Source: CALJIC01 sp039805565 (GTDB lineage Bacteria; Chloroflexota; Chloroflexia; Chloroflexales; Roseiflexaceae). From it: 36,823 nt of DNA. Each line of letters begins with the position of its first letter. Positions within the stretch are counted from its first letter, which is position 1. Under the pieces are notes generated by a model. The model was not told the origin of the DNA. It saw only the letters and a list, made by a program, of their open reading frames with translations, and did no database searches. Positions 16,177-23,762 of this stretch are shown piece after piece. Where the stretch lies: positions 1-36,823 of the forward strand of contig JBDLTZ010000116.1 of the NCBI GenBank assembly GCA_039805565.1, read 5' to 3'. The position numbers and the translations under genes are program-made.

Positions 16177-17259
16177 ATGACACAGGCCAAGAGGGAGTCG
16201 CCGCAGTCGACGAGGCTGCCGCGCAAAGTGACGATCACGCAGATCGCGAAGGAGGCGGGCGTCTCGAAGACTGCGGTCTCGTTCGCGTTCAACGACCCCT
16301 CGCAGCTCTCGCCGACCACGGTGAGCCACATCCACGAGGTGGCTGAGCGGCTCGGCTATACGCCCGACCCAATCGCCCGCAGCATGACGACTCGGCGCAC
16401 CAACGCCCTCGGCCTGCTGCTGCCCCAGGATCTGGCTACCGCCATGGGCAACCCCTTCTACGCCGAGTTCATCCGAGGCATCGGCGCGGTGTGCGGCGAC
16501 GCTGGTTTGACCCTGATGCTGGTGCCGCCACTGTGGGGCTCGATGCTCAAGGCCATCCCCTCCGCCACGGTGGACGGCTTCATCGTGGTGGGGCTGGAGG
16601 TGGACCGCGGCGAGGTGCAGCAGCTGCGCCGCCGCCACATGCCCTTCGTGATGGTGGACGGCGAGGTGCCCGAGGATATCCCCAGCGTGAATGTGGACGA
16701 CTGCGGCGGCGCGCGGGCCGCGATGGACTATGTGCTCTCGCAGGGTCACCGCCGCATCGTGGTGCTGACGCTCGAGTCCTGGCACAAGCGTCCGGAGGAG
16801 TTCACAGGGACGCTCGCCGCCCGCCTCGCCGGCTACCGGGCCGCGCTCGAGGCCCACGGCCGCTCGCTGGACGACCCGGACATCCGTCTGCTCGAGACCC
16901 CCAGCACCCACGAGGGCGGCCACGCGGCCTTCGTTCGCCTCTGGCAGTCGGACTGGCACCCCACCGCCGTAGTGGCCATGAGCGATGTGGCCGCCGTGGG
17001 GGTGATCGAGGCGGTGCTCGACGCGGGCCTGCGCGTGCCCGACGACCTCTCGGTCGTGGGGTTCGACGACCTCCCCGACGCGCGCTCGATGCGCCCGGCC
17101 CTCACCACGGTGCGCCAGCCGGTGGCCCAGAAGGGGCGCATGGCCGCCGAGGCGCTGGTGGCGGCCCTGGCCGACCAGGGGAGCGTCGTGCACCACGTTC
17201 TGCCAACCGAGCTGGTGGTGCGCGCCTCGGTGGCTCCGCCGCCAGACCACTGGAGATGA
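16177..17259 (+). CDS. LacI/GalR-family transcriptional regulator
   Basis: This 360-residue repressor has an N-terminal helix-turn-helix (about residues 18-40: VTITQIAKEAGVSKTAVSFAFN), hinge helix (VSHIHEVAERLGYTPDPIARSM) and a periplasmic-binding-protein-like sensor domain. The sensor domain shows TNALGLLLPQ, PFYAEFIRGIG, VDGFIVVG, VAMSDVAAVGVIEAVLDAGLRVPDDLSVVGFDD and LTTVRQPVAQKG. The length is slightly above the usual 330-350 because of a non-conserved N-terminal 15 residues. The ATG at 16177 has GGTGAG just upstream. Earlier in-frame GTGs at 16117 and 16168 are possible, but the first lies in the operator. Effector is unknown, probably a sugar. It precedes the small membrane protein and GH13 gene, which it may control. 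Confidence 0.92.
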   Translation: MTQAKRESPQSTRLPRKVTITQIAKEAGVSKTAVSFAFNDPSQLSPTTVSHIHEVAERLGYTPDPIARSMTTRRTNALGLLLPQDLATAMGNPFYAEFIRGIGAVCGDAGLTLMLVPPLWGSMLKAIPSATVDGFIVVGLEVDRGEVQQLRRRHMPFVMVDGEVPEDIPSVNVDDCGGARAAMDYVLSQGHRRIVVLTLESWHKRPEEFTGTLAARLAGYRAALEAHGRSLDDPDIRLLETPSTHEGGHAAFVRLWQSDWHPTAVVAMSDVAAVGVIEAVLDAGLRVPDDLSVVGFDDLPDARSMRPALTTVRQPVAQKGRMAAEALVAALADQGSVVHHVLPTELVVRASVAPPPDHWR

Positions 17260-17261
17260 TC

Positions 17262-17283
17262 GCAGAGGGGCTGCGCCCCTCGC
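17262..17283. repeat. GAGGGGCTGCGCCCCTC hairpin
   Basis: GAGGGG (17265-17270) and CCCCTC (17276-17281) form a 6-bp stem around CTGCG, a few bases after the LacI stop and before the ribosome site of the next gene. A decayed relative (GAGGGGCTGCTGCGCCCC) is near 28463-28480. It may terminate or attenuate transcription. Confidence 0.45.
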
Positions 17284-17299
17284 AGCAGAAGGAGCTGGT

Positions 17300-17557
17300 A
17301 TGGCCATCCTCTTCGGGCTCGGCGTCCTGATCGCCGTCGGCGCCGCCCTCGCCTTTGCCGCCCTGGGCCTGCTGGCTCTCTACGGCAGCGCCCGCACGAC
17401 GCGTGAGCAGCTTATCCCCGGCTTCCGGCCCGACCGCCCCGGCCCTCTCGAGCGCGCCCTGGCGCTGGCCGCGCTCTGGGTGCCCGCCGGCGTCGTGGCG
17501 CTCTTCGGGCTGTACGCCTGCGTCCACATTCTGGGCGTGGCGCTCGCCGCGCTGTAG
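17300..17557 (+). CDS. Small two-helix membrane protein
   Basis: This 85-residue protein has two strongly hydrophobic segments (about residues 3-28 and 54-84) joined by a short basic loop, SARTTREQLIPGFRPDRPGPLER. There is no recognised family. The ATG is preceded by an AAGGAG ribosome site with 5-nt spacing, and amino-acid composition and codon use fit a real gene. It lies 40 nt after the LacI-family gene and 140 nt before the GH13 gene, all on the same strand. Function unknown. It is a candidate for co-regulation by the LacI-type repressor. Confidence 0.75.
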   Translation: MAILFGLGVLIAVGAALAFAALGLLALYGSARTTREQLIPGFRPDRPGPLERALALAALWVPAGVVALFGLYACVHILGVALAAL

Positions 17558-17649
17558 CTCGCCTGGGCCCTACGGAGAGCAGGCGCGCCAAGGGGCGGCG
17601 CGCTTGCGCCTCTGCGGCTCGGACGCCCCACACCCCCTGCCCCGTTCAG

Positions 17650-17658
17650 TGGTATCAT
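17650..17658 (+). promoter_or_regulatory. Extended -10 promoter candidate for the GH13 gene
   Basis: TGG-TATCAT forms a TGn-extended -10, about 40 nt before the GTG at 17698. There is no good -35 in the GC-rich stretch upstream. TATCAT is shared with the synthetase and zwf promoter candidates. Confidence 0.4.
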
Positions 17659-17697
17659 TCCTGTCACACAACCGTAGGTGAACGCCAGGAGCACAGC

Positions 17698-20600
17698 GTG
17701 CCAGGAAACCATATCTCCGGCGCGACGTATGAGTTCCACATCTCTCGCAGCGCCCGCGATCGCTACCAGTTCGACGACGCCATCTTCCAGCTCAGCGGCA
17801 ACGCCGTCATCACCAACTTCCACGCCGCGCGGGTCTTCGCCCAGCGCATGAACCAGCGCCGCGACCTCATCCGCTTCCCTGAGCAGGCCGTGCGGGCCAG
17901 TCAGATCAGCGCCATGGGCCTGATCGATGAGATCGCCCACTGGGTCTTCCGCAGCTACCGCCAGCAGGCCAACCCCACGATGCTGCGCGACGCGCTCGCC
18001 TGGCTCGGCCAGCGCCTCGGCCCCGAGCGGGTGGACGCCACGCTGCGCCGCTTCAGCGACGACTTCCCGCCGCTCGCGGTGTACCGCCGCGAGCAGGATC
18101 TGGACGCCTACCTCGCCGCCGAGACGGCCGGCACATCCCACCGTGAGGTGGCGCTTGAAGAGCTGCTCATGCTCTGGCTCGCGAATGCCAACCCGGCCTT
18201 CGCGCCCTTCCTGGAGCTGTTCGATGACGCCGGCCTTGAGCACGACACCGCCTACCAGCCGCTCATGCGTGAGCTGAACACGTTCTTCGCCGGCCAGCCC
18301 GCCCCGGGGGGCGCCGCCGGGCAGAGCATCATCGACCTGCTGCGCGCGCCTGCCCTGGCCCACCCGCACTCGCTCGAAGCCCAGCTCAACTTCATCCTCG
18401 AGCGCTGGGGCACGATCCTCGGCCCGAACTTCCCCTATCGCCTGCTGAGCGGCCTGGACCTGATCCGCGAGGAGGAGCGCCCGGTCTTCGGCGTGGGCGG
18501 CGGCGACACGACCTCCGAGTCGATCCCGGTCAGCGACTTCCACGCGCTCGAGGCCGAGCCCGAGCAGTTTACCCCCGACCGCGAGTGGATGCCGCGCCTG
18601 GTGCTGCTGGCGAAGAACGCCTTCGTCTGGCTCGACCAGCTCACCAAGCAGTACGGGAAGCCGATCGCCACCCTGGCCGACATCCCCGACGAGGAGCTGG
18701 ACCTGCTCGCCGCCCGCGGCCTCACCGGGCTCTGGCTGATCGGCCTGTGGGAGCGCAGCGCCGCCTCGAAGCAGATCAAACAGGTCATGGGCAACCCCGA
18801 CGCCGTCGCCTCGGCCTACTCGCTGTACGACTACGTCATCGCGCGGGACCTGGGCGGCGAGGCTGCCCTCGAGGACCTGCGCCAGCGCGCGTGGCAGCGG
18901 GGCATCCGCCTGGCCTCCGACATGGTGCCCAACCACGTCGGCATCGACGGCCGCTGGGTCATGCAGCACCCCGACTGGTTCGTGAGCCTGGACTACAGCC
19001 CCTTCCCATCCTACACCTTCGGTGGGCCGGACCTCTCGAGCGACGAGCGGGTAGGCATCTACCTCGAGGACCACTACTACAGCCGCAGCGACGCCGCGGT
19101 GGTCTTCAAGCGCGTGGACCGCTGGACCGGCAGCGAGAAGTATGTCTACCACGGCAACGACGGCACCAGCATGCCGTGGAACGACACTGCCCAGCTCAAC
19201 TACCTCAACCCCGAGGTGCGCGAGGCGGTGATCCAGACCATTCTGCACGTGGCGCGCAACTTCCCGATCATCCGCTTCGACGCGGCCATGACGCTCGCCA
19301 AGCGCCACTTCCACCGCCTCTGGTACCCCGAGCCTGGCTCCGGCGGCGACATCCCCTCGCGCTCGGATTACGGCATGACGCGCGAGCAGTTCGACCAGGC
19401 CATGCCCCAGGAGTTCTGGCGCGAGGTGGTGGACCGCTGTGCCGTCGAGGCGCCCGACACGCTGCTGCTGGCCGAGGCTTTCTGGATGATGGAGGGATAC
19501 TTCGTCCGCACCCTGGGCATGCACCGGGTGTACAACAGCGCATTCATGGTGATGCTGCGCGATGAGGACAATGCCAAGTACCGCCAGGTGCTCAAGAACA
19601 CGCTCGAGTTCGACCCGGAGATCATGCGGCGCTACGTCAACTTCATGAACAACCCCGACGAGCGCACCGCGGTGGACCAGTTCGGTAAGGACGATAAGTA
19701 CTTCGGTATCGTCTCGATGATGGTGACGCTCCCCGGCCTGCCGATGTTCGGCCACGGCCAGGTGGAGGGCTTCACCGAGAAGTACGGCATGGAGTACCGC
19801 CGCGCCTACTGGGACGAGACGCCCGACCAGCACCTGATCGCCCGGCACGACCGCGAGATCTTCCCGCTGATGCATAAGCGCTACGTGTTCGCGGGTGTCG
19901 AGCAGTTCTTACTGTACGACTTCTACACCCCCGAGGGCGGCGTCAACGAGGACGTGTACGCCTACTCGAATCGCCACGGCGACGAGTGCGGCCTGGTGCT
20001 GTTCCACAACCGCTTCGGCAGTGCCCGTGGCTGGGTCCGCACCTCGGCGGCCTTCGCCGTGAAGACCGGCAGCGGTGACGAGAAGACGCTGATGCAGCGT
20101 TCGCTGTCCGATGGCATGGGGCTGAGTGGCGGCCACGAGAACTACGTGATCTTTCGCGATGTGGCGAGCAACCTGGAGTACATCCGCAACGGCCGCGAGC
20201 TGGCCGAGATGGGCCTGTACGTTGAGCTGGGCGCCTACAAGTACCACGTCTTCCTCGACTGGCGCGAGGTCCACGACGTGGACGGGCGCTACCGCAACAT
20301 CGCGGCCTACCTGGCCGGCCGCGGCGTCCCGAGCGTCGAGGATGCCCTGCGCGAGACTTTCTTGGCGCCGGTGCTGCTCCCGTTCCGCGAGCTGGTGAGC
20401 GCGGCAATGTTCCGCAAGCTCGCGGCCCTGGCGGACGGGGTGGACGAAGGACACACGACCACGGGCCAAGGGCAGGGAACCGACGACGAGCTTGCCTCGC
20501 TCGACGCGCTCGAGGCGAGCGGCGCGGACGTGGCGGGCGATCTGGAGGACACGGCGCGGATCGAGACGCCTGCCGGCGGCTCAGAGACGGCGCATCGCCC

Positions 20601-21504
20601 GCCGGCGGACGACGAGCTGGCCGCGCTCGATACGCTGGACGCGAGCGGCGACGATCAGGCCGGCGACCTGGAGGATATGGCGCGCCTCGAGGCCGATGAG
20701 CAGCCCGCCTCGCCGGTCTACCTGCTCGACGAGGTAGACGACCGGCTCGCCGCGCTGCTGGCCGAGGTCGCGCGCTTCGCCGACGCTCAGCCCACGGCGT
20801 CGACATCGCTCCAGGGAGATGCGCGGCGCCTCATCCGCACGCGGCTGGACGCGCTCCTTGCGCTCCGAAGCGAGGTACAACCAGGCGGGGAGGCGGGTGC
20901 AGCAGCCGGGTCTCTGAATGAGAATGGCGCGGAGGCCGAGCCCCCTTTGGCCTTCAGCCTCCAGCGCTTGAAGGAGGACGACGCGGCCTGGGGCGGCGCG
21001 GTGAGCTGGGTCTTCGCGCACGCGCTCGGCTGCGTGACCGGCGGGAAGGACGCCGCGGGCCAGAGCCGCGCCTGGCTGGACGAGTGGCTGCTGGGCAAGT
21101 CGGTCGAGCGGGCGCTGCGCGACGCGGGCGCCGACGATGGGAAGGCGGCGCGCGCCACGGCGGCCGTCAAAATCGCCACCCAGCACCAGGGCTGGCTGAC
21201 GGCGGCTGGCCTTGAGCCGCAGCGCACGCTGGCCGAGATGCTGGCGGATGAGGAGCTGCGGCGCTACATCGGCGTGAACCGCTACCAGGGCATCCTGTGG
21301 TTCAGCAAGGAGCGCTTCGAGGAGCTGCTGTGGTGGCTGATGCTGGCCGCCAGGGTTATCGCGCGCGCCGAGGGCCAGGGCGAGGACGACCTGCGCGCCG
21401 GTGAGGCGCTGATGGCGCGGCTGACGAAGGCGGCGGCAGCATCCGGCTACCAGCTGGAGAAGCTGCTGGCGCTCGCGCGAGGGCCGCAGCCCACCAAGCC
21501 GTAG
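17698..21504 (+). CDS. Large GH13 (alpha-amylase family) protein
   Basis: This protein of 1268 residues is much larger than a typical alpha-amylase. Residues 1-330 form an alpha-helical N-terminal region of no recognised family. The catalytic barrel follows: SDMVPNHVG (region I), IIRFDAAMTLAKRH (region II, nucleophile about D528), LLLAEAFWMM (region III, acid/base about E593) and FMNNPDERTA (region IV, Asp about 654). In region IV the usual His before Asp is Pro, so the substrate-binding His is absent. After the beta-rich region (DDKYFGIVSMMVTLPGLPMFGHGQ) comes an acidic linker with a two-copy repeat (929-998) and a helical tail. Start: GTG at 17698, with AGGAG at 6-nt spacing in the same GCCAGGAGCAC box as GH57 and aldO. 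It probably acts on alpha-glucans inside the cell, as no signal peptide is seen. Exact reaction unknown. Confidence 0.88.
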   Translation: MPGNHISGATYEFHISRSARDRYQFDDAIFQLSGNAVITNFHAARVFAQRMNQRRDLIRFPEQAVRASQISAMGLIDEIAHWVFRSYRQQANPTMLRDALAWLGQRLGPERVDATLRRFSDDFPPLAVYRREQDLDAYLAAETAGTSHREVALEELLMLWLANANPAFAPFLELFDDAGLEHDTAYQPLMRELNTFFAGQPAPGGAAGQSIIDLLRAPALAHPHSLEAQLNFILERWGTILGPNFPYRLLSGLDLIREEERPVFGVGGGDTTSESIPVSDFHALEAEPEQFTPDREWMPRLVLLAKNAFVWLDQLTKQYGKPIATLADIPDEELDLLAARGLTGLWLIGLWERSAASKQIKQVMGNPDAVASAYSLYDYVIARDLGGEAALEDLRQRAWQRGIRLASDMVPNHVGIDGRWVMQHPDWFVSLDYSPFPSYTFGGPDLSSDERVGIYLEDHYYSRSDAAVVFKRVDRWTGSEKYVYHGNDGTSMPWNDTAQLNYLNPEVREAVIQTILHVARNFPIIRFDAAMTLAKRHFHRLWYPEPGSGGDIPSRSDYGMTREQFDQAMPQEFWREVVDRCAVEAPDTLLLAEAFWMMEGYFVRTLGMHRVYNSAFMVMLRDEDNAKYRQVLKNTLEFDPEIMRRYVNFMNNPDERTAVDQFGKDDKYFGIVSMMVTLPGLPMFGHGQVEGFTEKYGMEYRRAYWDETPDQHLIARHDREIFPLMHKRYVFAGVEQFLLYDFYTPEGGVNEDVYAYSNRHGDECGLVLFHNRFGSARGWVRTSAAFAVKTGSGDEKTLMQRSLSDGMGLSGGHENYVIFRDVASNLEYIRNGRELAEMGLYVELGAYKYHVFLDWREVHDVDGRYRNIAAYLAGRGVPSVEDALRETFLAPVLLPFRELVSAAMFRKLAALADGVDEGHTTTGQGQGTDDELASLDALEASGADVAGDLEDTARIETPAGGSETAHRPPADDELAALDTLDASGDDQAGDLEDMARLEADEQPASPVYLLDEVDDRLAALLAEVARFADAQPTASTSLQGDARRLIRTRLDALLALRSEVQPGGEAGAAAGSLNENGAEAEPPLAFSLQRLKEDDAAWGGAVSWVFAHALGCVTGGKDAAGQSRAWLDEWLLGKSVERALRDAGADDGKAARATAAVKIATQHQGWLTAAGLEPQRTLAEMLADEELRRYIGVNRYQGILWFSKERFEELLWWLMLAARVIARAEGQGEDDLRAGEALMARLTKAAAASGYQLEKLLALARGPQPTKP
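20482..20690 (+). repeat. Two-copy acidic repeat within the GH13 gene
   Basis: Two copies of a unit of about 28 residues occur, DDELAxLDxLxASGxDxAGDLEDxAR, starting at 20482 and 20608. The offset is 126 bp, or 42 codons. Copies differ at several codons, so the duplication is not recent. They form an acidic linker between the catalytic part and the helical C-terminal tail. Confidence 0.85.
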
Positions 21505-21509
21505 GGCGC

Positions 21510-21579
21510 AGACCTGCCGAGTGTTCCCCGAGCCCGAGTGCGGGCGCGCCGCGCAGCCTGGGGAACACTCGACAGGTCT
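21510..21579. terminator. Long stem-loop between convergent GH13 and CDF genes
   Basis: AGACCTGCCGAGTGTTCCCC (21510-21529) pairs with its reverse complement at 21560-21579, with one mismatch in 20 and a 30-nt loop. It fills the gap between two converging stop codons, which fits a bidirectional terminator. The outer GACCTG/CAGGTC part recurs in the elements at 32638-32703 and 36696-36758. Confidence 0.75.
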
Positions 21580-21583
21580 CTGT

Positions 21584-22498
21584 CTACCCCCTCGTGCAGC
21601 ACTTATCGCAGTCGGCCGCCTCGAGCTGGAGTGTAGCGTGCTCGATGCCGAAGCGGTCGTGCAGGTCTGACCGCACCTGGCGCAGGAGGGTGTCGTTCGC
21701 CCGCTCGGGTGGCACCACCAGGTGCGCCGTGAGCGCCGTCTCGGTGGTGCTCAGCGCCCAGACGTGCAGGTCGTGGACGCCGCTCACCTCAGGCAGAGTG
21801 CGCAGGTAGGAGCTGATGTCGCTCGTGCTCACGCCTTGGGGCGCCGCGTCCAGCGCGAGGTCGAGCGACTCGCGCAGCAGCCCCCAGGTGCCCCACAGGA
21901 TAATCCCCGCCACCACCAGACTCACCGCCGGGTCGATCCAGGCCCAGCCAGTCAGGGCCAGCGCGATGCCGCTCACCACCACGCCGAGCGAGACCGCGGC
22001 GTCGGCGGCCATGTGGAGGAATGCCCCGCGCGTGTTGAGGTCCCCTTTGCGGCCAGCCGCGAACAGGAGAGCGGTAGCGCCGTTGATCACGATCCCGGCG
22101 GCGGCCGTCCAGATCACGAGCTGCCCGGCCACCGGCTGCGGCTCACTGAAGCGCCGTACTGCCTCCCAGGCGATCCCGCCAACCACCACTAGCAGCGTCA
22201 CCGCGTTCGCTAGCGCAGCCAGGATTGTGGCCCGGCGCAAGCCGTAGGTGTGGCGACCGGTGGGGCGCCGCCGCGCGAGCACCACCGCGCCCCAGGCCAG
22301 AAGCAGGCCGAGCACATCGCTCAGGTTGTGGCTGGCGTCAGCCACCAGCGCGAGGGAGCCGGACACGTAGCCGGCCACAGCCTCGGCTAGCACGAAGACG
22401 AGGTTAAGCAGCACGGCGAGCGCAAAGGTGCGCCCGCCGGGAGTGCTGTGGTGGTGGTGGCCATGTCCAGACCCGTGGCCGTGGTGGTGATGTGCCAT
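21584..22498 (-). CDS. CDF-family metal cation efflux protein (CzcD/ZitB type)
   Basis: This 304-residue inner-membrane exporter of Zn2+ (possibly Co2+ or Cd2+) works by proton antiport. It has a His-rich N-terminus (MAHHHHGHGSGHGHHHH), six helices, both metal-site HxxxD motifs (ADASHNLSDVLG in TM2, HMAADAAVSLG in TM5), the RRPTGRHTYGLRRATILAALANA loop, a C-terminal cytosolic domain (SGVHDLHVWALSTTETALTAHLVV) and a Cys-rich end (CDKCC). Start: ATG at 22498 has GAGGTG just upstream. A GTG five codons earlier lies inside the operator. An SmtB/ArsR-type 12-2-12 palindrome covers its promoter, so expression is probably induced by metal. No ArsR-family gene lies in the window. It follows opcA on the same strand and is separately controlled. 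Confidence 0.94.
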   Translation of the reverse strand: MAHHHHGHGSGHGHHHHSTPGGRTFALAVLLNLVFVLAEAVAGYVSGSLALVADASHNLSDVLGLLLAWGAVVLARRRPTGRHTYGLRRATILAALANAVTLLVVVGGIAWEAVRRFSEPQPVAGQLVIWTAAAGIVINGATALLFAAGRKGDLNTRGAFLHMAADAAVSLGVVVSGIALALTGWAWIDPAVSLVVAGIILWGTWGLLRESLDLALDAAPQGVSTSDISSYLRTLPEVSGVHDLHVWALSTTETALTAHLVVPPERANDTLLRQVRSDLHDRFGIEHATLQLEAADCDKCCTRG

Positions 22499-22508
22499 AA
22501 GCACCTCT

Positions 22509-22558
22509 AACACTTGAACAACTGCTCAAATGTTACCACGGCCAGGGTGCTGCGTCAA
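22509..22558 (-). promoter_or_regulatory. CDF gene promoter with SmtB/ArsR-type 12-2-12 operator
   Basis: On the minus strand TTGACG (22558-22553), 17-nt spacer and TAACAT (22535-22530) form a promoter. The inverted repeat AACACTTGAACA-AC-TGCTCAAATGTT-type (22509-22534 on the plus strand, 10 of 12 positions symmetric) overlaps the -10 and start site. The 12-2-12 geometry with TGAACA/TGTTCA half-sites is the classic operator of SmtB/CzrA/ArsR metal sensors. Confidence 0.8.
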
Positions 22559-23682
22559 ACAGTGGCGACAAGCGTAGCCGCGACGCGCAGCGCGCTCTCG
22601 AAGGTGCGGTCGCGCCCAAGCAGCTGGAGCTCGCCCGCCAGCAGCGAGGCCTCGTCCAGCCACTCGAGGCGTGCCGTGCGCTGGATCGGCCGCATCCCAT
22701 CGACCTCCGCGCGGGTCACGGCCACATCGGCGCCGGGGTAACGGGACACGGTGAAGGTCGCGCGGCGGCAGCCGATCACGACCTCCATCAGCCGGTCGGG
22801 CTGGTCGTCCGGCTGGTCGGCCGTGGCGATCTCGAGCGCCACCTCGGCGCCGTCGGCCCGCACGAGCCGCGCGCCCCCGACATGCTCGGCCACCTTCCAG
22901 CCGAGCCGGGAGGCCAGCCAGCCCACCAGCATGAGTGCCTGGCTGCGGTCCGAGGGCTGGCCGGGCTGGGACGGGACCGTGAGCCGGATGCGCTCGACCT
23001 CGGAGAGGTGCGGCAGCATCGCCGGGGCGTCGAAGAACTGCGCCACGAGCTCGCGCCAGCCCGTGAGCCGCGCCCACGCGAGGTCGCTCACGCCGGTGTC
23101 GGCGTCGATCAGGCCCGCGAGGGTTGGGAGCGAGGCTTCGGGAGTGGCGAAGGTGGCGCTGTTGACGATCAGCCGGTCAGCGATGTCGGTCAGCTTAGCA
23201 GCCACGGGGTGGCGCGCGGGCTCGCCGTGCGGGAGCCACAGTGCCACGGGCACGTCGGGCACCAGCAGCGGCAGGACCACGCCGGGGATGCGCCCGGCGG
23301 CCTCGCCGTGGGCCTCGACGGTGATCTGCTCACCGCAGACTTGCGGGCGGCCGGGCGCGGGGAGCTGGCAGTGCGCCTGCACCCATGCGTCGATCGTCGC
23401 GGCGTGCTCGGGCTGCGTGCCGCCCTCGTGGGCCAGCGCGGCGGTGACGATCGCGCGGTTCGGGTAGACGCCGGTGAGCCGATCGATCACCTGGGTGGCC
23501 CGCCCGGCGACGCCGCGCTCGTCCACTACCACCACGAGGTTCGCCATGCAGGTGCGGGTGACGGGGGAGGTGCGGCCGGAGTCGGCGCTCTCGGCGGCGC
23601 TCTGCCACAGGTTCGTCAGCTCGCGCTCGATAGCGCGGATATCGACGTGGGTCGGGTTGAGCTGCGATGGTGCGCTGGTCAT
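22555..23682 (-). CDS. opcA: Glucose-6-phosphate dehydrogenase assembly protein OpcA
   Basis: This 375-residue cytosolic protein of the OpcA family activates or assembles glucose-6-phosphate dehydrogenase in cyanobacteria and actinobacteria. Family features include the N-terminal IRAIERELTNLWQSA, RTCMANLVVVVDE, EQITVEAHGEAAGRIPGVVLPLLVPDVPVALWLP (the PDVPVxLWW/L motif) and DRLIVNSATF followed by WARLTGWRELVAQFFD. The C-terminal part is more variable. Start: ATG at 23682 with AGAGGAAG upstream. The 28-residue upstream extension in the open frame is unlike the family. zwf lies upstream on the same strand, with two membrane-protein genes between, which supports the assignment. Confidence 0.92.
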   Translation of the reverse strand: MTSAPSQLNPTHVDIRAIERELTNLWQSAAESADSGRTSPVTRTCMANLVVVVDERGVAGRATQVIDRLTGVYPNRAIVTAALAHEGGTQPEHAATIDAWVQAHCQLPAPGRPQVCGEQITVEAHGEAAGRIPGVVLPLLVPDVPVALWLPHGEPARHPVAAKLTDIADRLIVNSATFATPEASLPTLAGLIDADTGVSDLAWARLTGWRELVAQFFDAPAMLPHLSEVERIRLTVPSQPGQPSDRSQALMLVGWLASRLGWKVAEHVGGARLVRADGAEVALEIATADQPDDQPDRLMEVVIGCRRATFTVSRYPGADVAVTRAEVDGMRPIQRTARLEWLDEASLLAGELQLLGRDRTFESALRVAATLVATV

Positions 23683-23762
23683 ATGTCTTCCTCTGCTGCG
23701 TACACGGGTATGGTGGGCGATGTGATTCGAGCGCGGACAAAGGTGCGTCGGGCGGGCGGCGG

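Noticed and set aside
17380..19875. 831-codon minus-strand open frame under the GH13 gene
   Set aside because: Antisense shadow. The GH13 catalytic regions are on the plus strand in the same stretch.
20880..20975. Possible degenerate heptamer insert in the GH13 tail (TTGGCCTTCAGCCTCCAG)
   Set aside because: It resembles the 8491-8541 array but shows fewer than three clear period-7 units, so it cannot be told from chance.
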